Shown here: positions 44,533-54,269 of the stretch, piece after piece | Numbering within the stretch: position 1 is the stretch's first letter | Layout of the letters: each line of letters starts with the position of its first letter | NCBI GenBank assembly: GCA_910579505.1 | Contig: CAJTTZ010000002.1 | Coordinates: 372,001 to 436,000, forward strand | Origin: an uncultured Lachnospiraceae bacterium | GTDB taxonomy: Bacteria > Bacillota > Clostridia > Lachnospirales > Lachnospiraceae | Reading direction: 5' to 3' | Length of the DNA: 64,000 bases | Notes under the pieces: generated by a model | The model's database searches: none | What the model was told of the DNA's origin: nothing | The model's input: the letters and a program-made list of their open reading frames with translations, nothing else | Program-made: the position numbers and the translations under genes

Positions 44533-46287
44533 CTACCTCTCCCTGGAAATGGCGCCCGCCTGAACGCGGTACACCATATCACACTTCTCAATGGTCTGCA
44601 GCCTGTGCGCGATAATCACAAGCGTCTTTCTCCCATGCAGTCTGTTGATGGAATCCATAATCGCCGCCTCCGTCTCATTGTCCAGTGCGGACGTCGCCTC
44701 ATCCAGCACAAGCACCTCAGGGTCTTCATAGAGCGCCCTTGCGATACTGATACGCTGCCTCTGACCGCCCGAAATACGGATGCCTCTCTCACCGATCCCT
44801 GTCTCCACGCCATCCGGCAGACTCTTCACAAAATCATCCAGAGCCGCTTCCTTCAAAGCACGCCAGACCTTCTCGTCGTCGATCTCCTCCTCCGGCACGC
44901 CGAAAGCTACATTCTTGCGGATGGAATCGTCAATCATAAAAATGGTCTGGGGGATATAGCCGATATTTTTCAGCCACGCCTCATAGTGCCCGCCAACGTC
45001 CGTACCGTCCGCCAGAATCCGCCCGCTCTCCATCTTTAAAAGCCCCAGCAGAATATCCACAATCGTCGTCTTTCCCGCTCCCGTGACGCCGACGATACCC
45101 ACGGAAGACCCGATTGGAATCTCCATATCCGCATGGTCAAAAATATAGGTCGCCGTGTTCGGATATTTATATGTGATATCCTCCAGCCGGATCACTTTTT
45201 CAAGCGGCAGTTTTTCCACACTCTGTCTCTGTTTGTAGGCTTCCGCGTCATAGGTCACGCTGCCGTCGTGGATCTCTTCCTGCAGATTGTCGCTGACTCC
45301 CATAAAGAACGGCTCAAAATAAGAAATAGAAGTCTGGTAATTATTGATGCGGTTCACGCTGGGAAGCAGGCGCATTGCCGCCGCCGCCAGAGCCGAAAGC
45401 TGCGGCAGGAGATCTTTTATCTGCGTGCCCTGCCCGATGGACATCACAAAATACCCCACCATGCCCGCGATACATACCGTCTCAATCAACAGCCTCGGGG
45501 TCGCGTTAAAGAGATTATATTTCTGCACGGAACTGACATAGCCCGCCCCGCACTTTGCGTATTCATTGATAAAATAATTTTCCTTGCAGCCGATCTTGAT
45601 TTCCTTAATCCCCATCACCGACTGCTCGATCCATTTATAAAGCCCGCTGTAATAATCCTGGTTATCCTGCCCCGCCTTGATCATGATGGGCTTGAGCACC
45701 TTTTTAATCACAAACAGAAGCGCCACCATCAGCGCCGCCACCGTCACAATCATCATTGCGTCAGAATAGAGAAAAAGCGCCACAACCAGACAGATAAAGA
45801 CAATGCACTCGCTGAAAAGCTGCAGGCAGCTTAAAATCAACCCGTACATATTGTTTACGTCAGATGTAATATTGCGCTGAATCACAGACGTGTCCGCGTT
45901 TAAATAGTATTCGTAGGGACGCTGCATAAAATTGATCATCATGCGTCTGGAAGTCGCAAACTGATTTGTATAGACAAACTTAAGCTGTGCCTTCTGCTGA
46001 AAGAAAAGATAGATATTCTTAATTACCGTCATTCCCACAAACGAGAGCAATAAAAACATGGCAAACTGGGTGTTGCTCTCCATCCCAAACATCTCGTAAA
46101 CTGAAGAGAGCAAGTCGCTTTCAGCGACCGCTTCCGGGTCCATCACCACAGTCACAATGGGCACCAGCATGGAAACCCCCACACTTTCCAACACGCCGCC
46201 GACCAGCATCATAACGATAAGCGCTGCCATGGCGCGCTTCTGCCTGCCGTCCAGCAGGACATTCATTTTCCTTAAAATCTTTACCAT
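44533..46287 (-). CDS. ABC transporter, lipid-linked oligosaccharide flippase (PglK-like)
   Basis: 584 residues: an N-terminal six-helix domain (about 1-320) fused to an ATPase domain. Walker A is GVTGAGKTT, the signature ISGGQRQRISIARAL and Walker B VLVLDEATSALD are intact, and the H-loop is IAHRL. Fusion of both domains and the glycan context match PglK/MsbA-like flippases. The ATG at 46287 has AAGGAA upstream; extending to 46413 crosses the promoter -10. It is the only flippase for the main chain in the window. The leader is about 110 bases. Confidence 0.92.
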   Translation of the reverse strand: MVKILRKMNVLLDGRQKRAMAALIVMMLVGGVLESVGVSMLVPIVTVVMDPEAVAESDLLSSVYEMFGMESNTQFAMFLLLSFVGMTVIKNIYLFFQQKAQLKFVYTNQFATSRRMMINFMQRPYEYYLNADTSVIQRNITSDVNNMYGLILSCLQLFSECIVFICLVVALFLYSDAMMIVTVAALMVALLFVIKKVLKPIMIKAGQDNQDYYSGLYKWIEQSVMGIKEIKIGCKENYFINEYAKCGAGYVSSVQKYNLFNATPRLLIETVCIAGMVGYFVMSIGQGTQIKDLLPQLSALAAAAMRLLPSVNRINNYQTSISYFEPFFMGVSDNLQEEIHDGSVTYDAEAYKQRQSVEKLPLEKVIRLEDITYKYPNTATYIFDHADMEIPIGSSVGIVGVTGAGKTTIVDILLGLLKMESGRILADGTDVGGHYEAWLKNIGYIPQTIFMIDDSIRKNVAFGVPEEEIDDEKVWRALKEAALDDFVKSLPDGVETGIGERGIRISGGQRQRISIARALYEDPEVLVLDEATSALDNETEAAIMDSINRLHGRKTLVIIAHRLQTIEKCDMVYRVQAGAISRER

Positions 46288-46403
46288 TGTCAGGTTCCTT
46301 CTAAAATCGGACTGCAGTTGTGCCTGCGTCCGCAGCTTCCCATTCTGCCCTACACCCGAAACGCCCCTCTGTTCCGGGCATTCCATCGGCTTAACTTCCA
46401 TCG

Positions 46404-46432
46404 AGTATACCACAAGTGCGCACGACGCGCAA
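46404..46432 (-). promoter_or_regulatory. Promoter of the ABC flippase unit
   Basis: Minus strand: -35 TTGCGC (46432-46427), 17-base spacer, extended -10 TGGTATACT with hexamer at 46409-46404. It shares TGTGGTATACTC with the ATPase promoter. Confidence 0.65.
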
Positions 46433-46521
46433 ATTTATCGCGCAGTTCCCAATATTCTTTCCCGCGCGCACGCATAATGGCACATGGCTCGTACCACTGC
46501 TGCCGCCTTTTTATCCGCCTT

Positions 46522-47592
46522 TTAGATCTCCTCATTCTGCCGGTGCAGCTTCGGATCCTCATACTGATCCATAAAATCTTCGCCCAGATAGACGATCTCC
46601 TCGGCAAAGCGGATGTTGCGCACCACCGTAAAGACAGAAATCACCCTGCAAAACGTCAGCCCCTCGATATAGTTTAACACTTCCATCGGAAATTTTCGGT
46701 CAAGCACAATGTGCTGCGAAAACTTATCTTCGTAGTCTAAAAGGTCTCTCGGATGGGGCTTAATCAAAATCACAGACTCCTCACCCTCTATTTGACCATA
46801 TAGGTCAATGCAGTCCCGGAAAATCTTCTCCCGTACGGGAAGTTCGCATAACGGCTCTGTCAAAAGAAGGACATTCTTCTTTCCCGTAGCAAGCTTTTCT
46901 TCTATTTCCCCTATATTGGCGATAAACAGCCGCACCAGAAGCGCTTTATCCTCCTTCGTAAGCGCATCCGCCAGCTCCTGTCTGGACTTTTCGATATACT
47001 TGGGACATGGATAGGGCAGAACGGAAATGTCGTTGACCTCCATATCGAGGCAATACTTTCCCCAACCGTTCTGAATGAAAATCAGATTCAGTGAGGCGAG
47101 AAACGCTTTCAGCTTAAAATGCCCCCTGTTATCATAACGGGCGGTATCATAAGTGCTGATACAGTCAAGCCCATCCTCCAGCGCGTGATAATGAATTTTC
47201 TTATAACTTAAATAGTACCCGATGGGGTCAGAATCGCAGAACACATAAATATCCTTATATTCCCTAAAGTCCACCGGCACATAAGGCTCCTGCGCCTTTC
47301 CCAGAAGCTTCGTGTAACGGATGCGGGTTAGCAGATTTAAGAGTAAATTTCCCCGGTCCACATGATACTTCATAATCTCCGGGAAATTGACATCCTCCTT
47401 CTCCTCGAACATGTACACCGCCTCAAAAAGCCCGCAGTTTAAGGCGCGTTCCTTCAAGTCCCCGAAATCGTTGGACATGGTGCTCATGACAAGCGTCGCA
47501 CTGCCCCGCTTTTCCCGTTCCAGATTCAGTTCTTTTAAACATGCCACATACACGTGATAGTACGTGTGGCAGACGTAGATTCTATCTTTCAT
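46522..47592 (-). CDS. GT52/polysialyltransferase-like glycosyltransferase
   Basis: 356 residues, GT-B-like. YVCHTYYHVYVACLKE is typical of GT52-type starts. ALEDGLD carries the D/E-D/E-G motif and LIKPHPRD the HP motif, the two motifs shared by bacterial sialyltransferases that use CMP-nonulosonates. It lies after the ATP-grasp, PseI and PseF genes, so CMP-pseudaminic acid (or a derivative) is the likely donor. The ATG at 47592 is chosen over upstream in-frame starts from the family start. Confidence 0.82.
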   Translation of the reverse strand: MKDRIYVCHTYYHVYVACLKELNLEREKRGSATLVMSTMSNDFGDLKERALNCGLFEAVYMFEEKEDVNFPEIMKYHVDRGNLLLNLLTRIRYTKLLGKAQEPYVPVDFREYKDIYVFCDSDPIGYYLSYKKIHYHALEDGLDCISTYDTARYDNRGHFKLKAFLASLNLIFIQNGWGKYCLDMEVNDISVLPYPCPKYIEKSRQELADALTKEDKALLVRLFIANIGEIEEKLATGKKNVLLLTEPLCELPVREKIFRDCIDLYGQIEGEESVILIKPHPRDLLDYEDKFSQHIVLDRKFPMEVLNYIEGLTFCRVISVFTVVRNIRFAEEIVYLGEDFMDQYEDPKLHRQNEEI

Positions 47593-47682
47593 AATCCGTA
47601 TTTCTTTCCTCATGGACAGCCGCACTCTCGCAGTCTGCAAGCTGATTCCCTGCTTCCTTCAAACGATGGCGTCATCTGCCTG

Positions 47683-49038
47683 TCAGCCCGATATCTCCAC
47701 CTGAATCTGCGCCAGTATCCGCTTACCCAGTTCCATGGCCTGCTCCGGCGTCTCCCCCGTCGTAATCACATGCCCCAGCCTGTCGTTGCTCGAACGTGTC
47801 CCCTGTACCGAATCGCCGGGCTTTTTGTAGAGACTGATCTCCTCCACTCCCTCCTGTTCATAAAGCGCATCCGGCACAAAGATCCGGGTTATCACCCCCG
47901 CCCTCCCCGCTTCGCTGCCTCTTGGCTCACTGCCGCTTGGCTCGTTGCTCGCGGAGATAAAATGAATGGCCGCACCGCGGTTCCACCACGGCGTCAGGTC
48001 GGGTGCTTCTCCCGTTGCGAGAAGAACCGACGCCCCCACCATATCAATTCCCGTCGAAAGCGGCACCAGTCTAGATGTAATAAAGTCGCCGCCCAGTCTT
48101 GCCGCCAGTTCCACGATCTTCGGCCCTTCCTCCGTCACCTTGATCTCCACATGGGCGGGCGCATTCTCAATGCCGATTGCCCTGACCGCCTGCGCAGCCA
48201 CTTTCCGAATCTCTCCCTGCGTCCCTTCATCCAGTCTGCTCGGTTCGCAGTGTGCCAGTTCCACAAAATAGGGCGGCGGTGTGATATACTTGTCCGTAAT
48301 CGTAAGAATGTGCGGTTCAGACTCTATCACCATGATTTCCACGCTGACCTCCGCACCGTGCATGTACTCCTCCACCATCACCGTACCGTTTCGGGCATTG
48401 CCCTTGCTGTATTGATATATTTCACTCTTTAATTCGTCTATTCTCTTGCGGTATGCCGCCGCCCCGCCGCCTTGTCCATTGGCATATGATGTCACATGCT
48501 CCGCTATAAACGCATGCTCACCCTGGCACATCCCACAATCCAAATGCACCACACCGCGGCTCCCCGCATTGTCCGCCGGCTTTACAATGCAATTACCGCC
48601 CAGCATGTCCACCGCCTCCGAAAACGTCTCATAGTTCTCGACTGCATAATATTTCGGTATCGGCACGCCGCATGTTTTTAAACGGTCCCGCATTTTGCTT
48701 TTTATCGTGGCGCACAGGGCGTTCTCATAGGACAGATCCGGCTTTTTCCCTAACTTTTCATTGACGTATGCCGCCGTCCGCACGGGGCCGTCACTGGTGG
48801 AGGTAATCACCACATCCGGCCGGTAAATAAGCGCCTGCCGGTAAACTTCCTCCTGATCCAGCGTACTCACCACAAGCTTTACATCCGCCAGCGCAAAACC
48901 GACCGCGTTTTCGTCATAATCCACCAGAATAATCTGGTAACCTAACTCTTTCGCCTTTTTTATCGCCGGAATCTGCAGCGCGCTTGCGCCCAGAATCATC
49001 ATTTTTTTCTGCATTTCTTCCACTTTACTTTTCTCCAT
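47683..49038 (-). CDS. ATP-grasp ligase in the nonulosonate cluster
   Basis: 451 residues, carbamoyl-phosphate-synthase-like ATP-grasp. MMILGASALQIPAIKKAKELG begins the pre-ATP-grasp domain, NCIVKPADNAGSRGVV is the ATP-binding loop, and KIVELAARLGGDF holds the metal ligands. It is larger than the ATP-grasp protein at 18724. It lies between the PseI and GT52-like genes and may attach an amino acid or other amine to a nonulosonate carboxylate or substituent. No strong site marks the start; 49038 or 49014 are equally possible. Confidence 0.83.
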   Translation of the reverse strand: MEKSKVEEMQKKMMILGASALQIPAIKKAKELGYQIILVDYDENAVGFALADVKLVVSTLDQEEVYRQALIYRPDVVITSTSDGPVRTAAYVNEKLGKKPDLSYENALCATIKSKMRDRLKTCGVPIPKYYAVENYETFSEAVDMLGGNCIVKPADNAGSRGVVHLDCGMCQGEHAFIAEHVTSYANGQGGGAAAYRKRIDELKSEIYQYSKGNARNGTVMVEEYMHGAEVSVEIMVIESEPHILTITDKYITPPPYFVELAHCEPSRLDEGTQGEIRKVAAQAVRAIGIENAPAHVEIKVTEEGPKIVELAARLGGDFITSRLVPLSTGIDMVGASVLLATGEAPDLTPWWNRGAAIHFISASNEPSGSEPRGSEAGRAGVITRIFVPDALYEQEGVEEISLYKKPGDSVQGTRSSNDRLGHVITTGETPEQAMELGKRILAQIQVEISG

Positions 49039-49101
49039 CAAAACGCCTGTACACCCACTTATCGTGGCAGTTCGGCCTTGGTCTTCCCAATCACGCGGCG
49101 C

Positions 49102-50157
49102 CTACTCCACAAACTTCCAGTCCATCGGCGTCCCTCTGGCAATATCACAGCGCGCCTTTTTGCCAAGCAGCTCCTCATAATGCACCGGCGCCATGCCAAA
49201 TGCCGGGCGGATGGAGCGCAGATTGTCCGGGGTAAAAACCTCGCCCGCTTTCATGTCCTGCGTCACAAAGAGGGAGCGCCCTTCCTCACGGCTTCTCTCC
49301 TGCTTTTGGGTCAGGCTGTAGGTCACCCTGCCGAGCGCTTTCTCGACAATACGGATTTCGTCCACCATCTGCTTAAACTCTGCCGGCTCCATGGAAAAGG
49401 CCCCGTCGGGTCCGCCGTCCGCCCGGGAGAGTGTAAAATGCTTTTCCACCATCCGGGCACCGAGCGCCACCGAGGCAACCGCAACCGCTGCGCCCATGCT
49501 GTGGTCGGAAAGTCCCGTCATGCAGCCAAAAGCCTCCGCCATATGAGGAATTACTTTGATATTCATGTCCTCATAGGGCGTAGGATAAGTAGCCGTGCAT
49601 TTCAGAAGTATGATCTGCTCATTACCTTCCTCCCTGCACGTTCTCACCGCCCTCTCGATATCCTCCAGGTAGGCAAGTCCCGTAGCCATAATAACAGGCT
49701 TCCCCATTTTTGCAACCTTACGGATCAAGGGAATATCCCAGATTTCAGGAGAAGCGATTTTATAAGCCGGCATTCCCATCTCCTCCATAAAATCCACCGC
49801 TGTAAAATCAAAGGGGGCGGAAAAACAATCCATGCCCAGATCGTTCGCCAGCTTCATCAGCTTCGGCTGCCATTCCCACGGCGTATATGCCTCCTGAAAT
49901 AATTCATAACAGGTCATGCCGTCCCAGATCGTTCCCTGCGTGATCCGAAAGTATTCGTTATCACAGTCCATCGTAATGGTATCCGCCGTGTAAGTCTGCA
50001 GCTTCACCGCATCCGCGCCCGCTTCCTTTGCCGCCCGTATAATTGCTTCCGCCCTGTCATAGTCCTGCAGATGGTTTGCCGACATCTCCGCCACGATGTA
50101 GGTCGGCTCTCCCTCCCCGATCAGGCGGCTGCCGATTTTTATTTTATCCTGTCCCAT
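49102..50157 (-). CDS. pseI: Pseudaminic acid synthase
   Basis: 351 residues. YIVAEMSANHLQDYDRA and GADAVKLQTYTADTITMD are PseI-like rather than NeuB-like. SDHSMG and VEKHFTL are also conserved, and a C-terminal SAF domain (about 285-350) is present. It condenses 2,4-diacetamido-2,4,6-trideoxy-L-altrose with phosphoenolpyruvate to give pseudaminic acid. AAAGGA precedes the ATG. It lies between the ATP-grasp and pseF genes. Confidence 0.93.
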   Translation of the reverse strand: MGQDKIKIGSRLIGEGEPTYIVAEMSANHLQDYDRAEAIIRAAKEAGADAVKLQTYTADTITMDCDNEYFRITQGTIWDGMTCYELFQEAYTPWEWQPKLMKLANDLGMDCFSAPFDFTAVDFMEEMGMPAYKIASPEIWDIPLIRKVAKMGKPVIMATGLAYLEDIERAVRTCREEGNEQIILLKCTATYPTPYEDMNIKVIPHMAEAFGCMTGLSDHSMGAAVAVASVALGARMVEKHFTLSRADGGPDGAFSMEPAEFKQMVDEIRIVEKALGRVTYSLTQKQERSREEGRSLFVTQDMKAGEVFTPDNLRSIRPAFGMAPVHYEELLGKKARCDIARGTPMDWKFVE

Positions 50158-50270
50158 AGAACTTTCCTTTCTCTCCCCGGCAATATACCTAAGCCCTGTA
50201 TAGTAACCCGTTTTCCGTCAGCCGGCAGACTGTCTTGCTATCCGCCCTGACACTTCCTGTGCCGCACACC

Positions 50271-50993
50271 TTATTCCGTCATCCGGCGGCTCATATTTTC
50301 CCGCATCATGCGAAATTTCATTTCCGCCAGTTCCAGATCCGTCGGATTGTCGATGTCCTGCACCTCCGTCTCCGGCACGACTATAGGCAGATACCCGTCC
50401 GGCAGATCGCCCTTACAGGACAGGTAGCGCTCTACATGATAACAGTAAAACTGCCCGCTGTCATGATACACCGGCTCCAGATCCTGCGACCGCTTCATGG
50501 CGTTCTCGGGATAGCAGTACACAAGCTTTCCGTCGCGGATCGCCATACCCCGCTGCGGCGGAAACGAATAGCGCACCACCGGCATCACCCCGGAAGCGTC
50601 CTTCTCAACCAGAAGATTCATTGCCGCGGTAAGCTTATCTGCCGTCACAAAAGGCGCAGTCGGATAAATACATGCCATGTAATCAAAAGTCTCGCCCCGC
50701 TCCTCATAGTTATGCAGCACTTCCATCAGCACATCATCCGTGGTGGCAAAGTCGCCCGACGTCTCCGCACTTCTCATAAAAGGGACCGCTGCCCCCGCAT
50801 CCCTCGCAATCCGCGCGATTTCCTCGTCGTCTGTGGAAACCATGACCTCGCGGAATATCCCCGACTGAAGCGCTGCCTCAATGCCGTATAGCAACATCGG
50901 TTTCCCCATAAATTCCCTGATATTCTTTCCCGGAATACGCTTGCTGCCACCCCGGGCGGTGATGATTGCCACCGCATTTAACTCTGTTCTCAT
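50271..50993 (-). CDS. pseF: Pseudaminic acid cytidylyltransferase
   Basis: 240 residues. IITARGGSKRIPGKNIREF is the nucleotide-binding start of CMP-nonulosonate synthetases. RYSFPPQRG and YHDSGQFYCYH are characteristic of PseF. It activates pseudaminic acid with CTP for transfer by the GT52-like enzyme. The length is normal. Spacing to pseI is 113 bases, with no clear promoter seen there. Confidence 0.92.
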   Translation of the reverse strand: MRTELNAVAIITARGGSKRIPGKNIREFMGKPMLLYGIEAALQSGIFREVMVSTDDEEIARIARDAGAAVPFMRSAETSGDFATTDDVLMEVLHNYEERGETFDYMACIYPTAPFVTADKLTAAMNLLVEKDASGVMPVVRYSFPPQRGMAIRDGKLVYCYPENAMKRSQDLEPVYHDSGQFYCYHVERYLSCKGDLPDGYLPIVVPETEVQDIDNPTDLELAEMKFRMMRENMSRRMTE

Positions 50994-51041
50994 TCTGTTC
51001 TCACTTTCTTCTGCCTATTTCCAATACAATACCTTCCATCT

Positions 51042-53204
51042 TTACAGCCTCATAATCTCCTCCGCAATCCGCTCCGCTCCCCTGCCGTCTGTCACCTGGC
51101 CAAGTTTCTCTTTCATATTTTCCCGGAGCGCATTATCTGCCGCCAGCCTTTTCAGTCCCTCGCAGATCCTTTCGATGCAGGCGTCCCTGTCCTGCGTGAT
51201 ATCCCCGGCGAAGAGCATCTTCTCCCCCTTCTCAAAAAACTCCCTGTCATAGCGCTGATTGTCCGCCGACTGGAAAAATACCGTGGGAACCCGCATTGCG
51301 CACAGCTCAAACAACATGGTTCCCGCCGCGGAAACCGCCGCGTCACAGTCCGCCATCAGCCCTGCCATATCACGGCAGGGGCGGTATACTTTCACATTTT
51401 CGCACGTCCCGGCAAACGCTTCAATGGCTTCGCCCTGTGGATGGTACGCCCCCACCACCGCATGAAATGTGGCTGATTTCAGCTCCTTTATCCGCACCGC
51501 CCGCTGTAAAACGCCAAGGACAGCGTTCTGCGCATCTCCGCCTCCGCTTGACACAAGTACGGAAAGCCCCTTCTTCTCACTCCTCGCGTCCCTGGTCTGC
51601 GTCATGGAAAATTCCTCCCGCAGCGGCACATATTCTGTCCCCAGAAGCAGTTTCGTCCGGCCGGCATAAGTCTTTTCATAAGGAAAGCGGGGATGATAAG
51701 CATTATAATTAATCAGGATGTCCACGGGAAAAACCTGTTCGAAACAATCGTCTATGCAGACCAGCTTCACAAGATCCCGAAGTCCCGCAAAATATGCGGC
51801 CTGCGCCTGATAAGAGTCCACCAGAAGCGTCTCTATCCCGGTCTCCTTCAGAACTTCCCTAAGAAGCGGCAGCTCCTCTTCCATGCGATTCCACTGCGTG
51901 TGCAGGCAGACATGTTCCATCCCCGCCCGGGTAAGCATATCCCCCGCCTGTCCGTCGGCCGTGATAAATACTACCCGGCCTCCCAGCTTTTTCATCTGCC
52001 CCGCTATGGTAATACAGCGCATGATATGACCTGTCGCCACCGTCTCGTTGGCATCGGCCCGAATGCCGATTACCGGCTGTTTCTCATACAGGGCAAGCAC
52101 CTGTGCAATCCGCTCCATCTCCGCCGGGCCGTAGCGCTGGTCGATGGGCAGTGCGAGCATATGTTTAAAAATATAAGCCTCGTCCGCTTCCAGAAAATCC
52201 TTGTTTGCCTCCCCCACAGGCCAAAGTACCGGGGCATAAACGCCATGTTCTGCCAAAAACCGCTGTAAGCTTTCCCGCTCTTTTGCATAGACCGGCAGAT
52301 AGAGGGGCGCCTGTGCCTTCTCTTCCGGCAGAATGGCCCGCAGTCTTTTCATACCGCCTATGCAGCGATACAGTGTATGATAATTTTCCTCTCTCCTTAA
52401 CCGCGCGTCTTCCTCGTCCACTTTGGAGAGAATTTCTGTGGATATGCATGAAATACGTCGCACGCCCTGGTAACAGTCAAGGGCATCCTCCAGAGAGCGG
52501 TTCCTTTTCAGATACTCTTCCTTTTGAGACACCCCTTCCTCTGGCAGCGTCCCTTCGCTCCCCCGCTCCTTTTTCTGAAGATACTTCCATTTTTGGACAA
52601 GTGGAACCAGCCGTTCTCCGGCGTATGCCTCTCCCGGCTGAAGCATATCCTCCGCCAGAGGAATATCGGATGCCACAAATCCGCCGTCAGGAACCGCATA
52701 CCATTTCCGCAGGCTTCCCACCACGAAGTCAGCATCCTTCCCCGCCTCTTCCAGATAATAGGACTGTGTCACATCCTCCATCACCCAGACACCGTTTCTT
52801 CTGAGGTCGGACAGCTCCCTCCGCAGCCCGGCGCAGGTGTCCGAACCATAATACGGATGAATAAAAACCAGCCCTGGACCGTGCTCTGACGACAGTCTTA
52901 AAATCTCCCCCCCGGCCGCCTCAAGCCCTCTGTCCACAGAGTAGAACACCAGTTTCCAGCCTCGGTGCAGGAAGGGCAGGAAAACACAGTCGCACATATA
53001 TGCCGGAAGCAGACAGCATTTCGATATATCGGGGCATTCCCGTTCCAGGCTGATCAGCGCAAGTTCAATCGCCTCCCTGCCGGAGGCAGTAAAGCAGCAC
53101 TGTTTTTTCCCATACTTATCTACTTGTGAAAGGTGAAGCTTTTCTGCTTCCCCACCCATTTTTACCGTGGCCGGATTTATTTCAAAAATACTTCCAATTT
53201 CCAT
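51042..53204 (-). CDS. Fusion: DegT-like PLP domain + PseG nucleotide-sugar hydrolase
   Basis: 720 residues. Residues 1-370 form a DegT-like aminotransferase domain: VMEDVTQSYY and GSLRKWYAVPDGG place the likely PLP Lys at Lys167. Residues 378-720 are PseG-like: IGIRADANETVATGHIMRC with His393 equivalent to the catalytic His, and GTEYVPLREEF. PseG removes UDP from UDP-2,4-diacetamido-trideoxy-L-altrose. The N-terminal domain is not PseC, which is encoded separately. GGAGG precedes the ATG. The fusion is in one frame with no internal stop. Confidence 0.88.
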   Translation of the reverse strand: MEIGSIFEINPATVKMGGEAEKLHLSQVDKYGKKQCCFTASGREAIELALISLERECPDISKCCLLPAYMCDCVFLPFLHRGWKLVFYSVDRGLEAAGGEILRLSSEHGPGLVFIHPYYGSDTCAGLRRELSDLRRNGVWVMEDVTQSYYLEEAGKDADFVVGSLRKWYAVPDGGFVASDIPLAEDMLQPGEAYAGERLVPLVQKWKYLQKKERGSEGTLPEEGVSQKEEYLKRNRSLEDALDCYQGVRRISCISTEILSKVDEEDARLRREENYHTLYRCIGGMKRLRAILPEEKAQAPLYLPVYAKERESLQRFLAEHGVYAPVLWPVGEANKDFLEADEAYIFKHMLALPIDQRYGPAEMERIAQVLALYEKQPVIGIRADANETVATGHIMRCITIAGQMKKLGGRVVFITADGQAGDMLTRAGMEHVCLHTQWNRMEEELPLLREVLKETGIETLLVDSYQAQAAYFAGLRDLVKLVCIDDCFEQVFPVDILINYNAYHPRFPYEKTYAGRTKLLLGTEYVPLREEFSMTQTRDARSEKKGLSVLVSSGGGDAQNAVLGVLQRAVRIKELKSATFHAVVGAYHPQGEAIEAFAGTCENVKVYRPCRDMAGLMADCDAAVSAAGTMLFELCAMRVPTVFFQSADNQRYDREFFEKGEKMLFAGDITQDRDACIERICEGLKRLAADNALRENMKEKLGQVTDGRGAERIAEEIMRL

Positions 53205-53234
53205 AAACAGTCCTCCGCCCGACGCCTGTTTCCC

Positions 53235-54269
53235 TCACTGTGCCTTCCTATATTTTTTCCTGAAATTACGGTACGCCCACAAAAGCTTATAATACCCCAT
53301 AAACCACAAGGTAGATTTCATGTGCATACGAATCAGCTTTTTCTCCTCCGCGTGGGTTCTTTCAATATAATAGGGATTCTGCTGAAAATCCGGGAAACGG
53401 CAGCGCATTTCCTCCCCAAGCTTCTTTACAAATCGGTAACTTGTCCGCTTCACGCCCGACATATAGGTAAACAGCGTATTCACATAGAAGAGCAGCGTAA
53501 AGCTGTACTCCAGTTCCGGCCGGTATTTATCCAAAAAGTCATGCCGTTTGGCCTCTTCAAGCATAAGCCTTCCGGCCTCACAGCGGTCCTCACAGCGTTT
53601 CGCTGAGATAGTGTGCACAGTGGAGGACTCATGCTGATAATAGAAATACAGCGGTTCCTCAATATACTCAAAATGGTTTGCCAGCACCAGATAGGAATTG
53701 CCCAGCGCATTGTCCTCATAAAAGATGTGCTCCGGAAACCAGAGCTCATGGTCAAGAATCATGGAACGGCGGAATATCTTCACCACCAGACTGCCGCCGT
53801 CCAGAATCAGGCTCCGCCTCTTCTCGTCATCCAGCACACCTGTCTGGCTTCTTTTGTTATTGTGTACCACCTGTCCCACTTTCATGGAATGCTCCGACGT
53901 CAGGCAGTAATCGCAGCCCACAAGATCCGCTCCTGTGCTTTCCGCCCGTCCAAGCAGACGCTCATACATATCCGGCGTAATCCAGTCGTCGCTGTCAATA
54001 AATCCGATCCACTCTCCCTGCGCCATTTTTAAACCCGCATTCTTCGCTCCTCCCTGATGCCTGTTTTCCTCCAGATGCAGCGCGCGGAATTTTTCCGGGA
54101 AACGTTCCTCATAGCTTTTCAGTATCTCCCATGATTCATCTGTAGAGCAGTCGTCCACCGCAATAATCTCATAGTCCGCCACAGTCTGTGCCGCAAGCGA
54201 ATCCAGACAGTATTCCAGTTTTTTCCCTGCCGCCATATTATAGACCGGCACGATGATACTAAGTTTCAT
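53235..54269 (-). CDS. Glycosyltransferase family 2
   Basis: 344 residues. LSIIVPVYNMAAGKKLEYCL, AVDDCSTDES and GFIDSDDWITPDMYE give the GT-A nucleotide-sugar and DxD sites. The C-terminal part is helical and basic. It overlaps the upstream membrane-protein gene by 11 bases. Cytoplasmic chain-building role; donor unknown. Confidence 0.93.
   Translation of the reverse strand: MKLSIIVPVYNMAAGKKLEYCLDSLAAQTVADYEIIAVDDCSTDESWEILKSYEERFPEKFRALHLEENRHQGGAKNAGLKMAQGEWIGFIDSDDWITPDMYERLLGRAESTGADLVGCDYCLTSEHSMKVGQVVHNNKRSQTGVLDDEKRRSLILDGGSLVVKIFRRSMILDHELWFPEHIFYEDNALGNSYLVLANHFEYIEEPLYFYYQHESSTVHTISAKRCEDRCEAGRLMLEEAKRHDFLDKYRPELEYSFTLLFYVNTLFTYMSGVKRTSYRFVKKLGEEMRCRFPDFQQNPYYIERTHAEEKKLIRMHMKSTLWFMGYYKLLWAYRNFRKKYRKAQ

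Noticed and set aside
46288..46413. N-terminal extension of the ABC flippase by 42 residues
   Set aside because: The extension crosses the promoter -10 region and lacks a binding site; the ATG at 46287 has AAGGAA at good spacing.
49102..50993. Sialic acid (NeuB/NeuA) assignment of the nonulosonate genes
   Set aside because: Motifs match PseI and PseF better, PseB/PseC/PseG partners are present, and no NeuC-type epimerase is seen.
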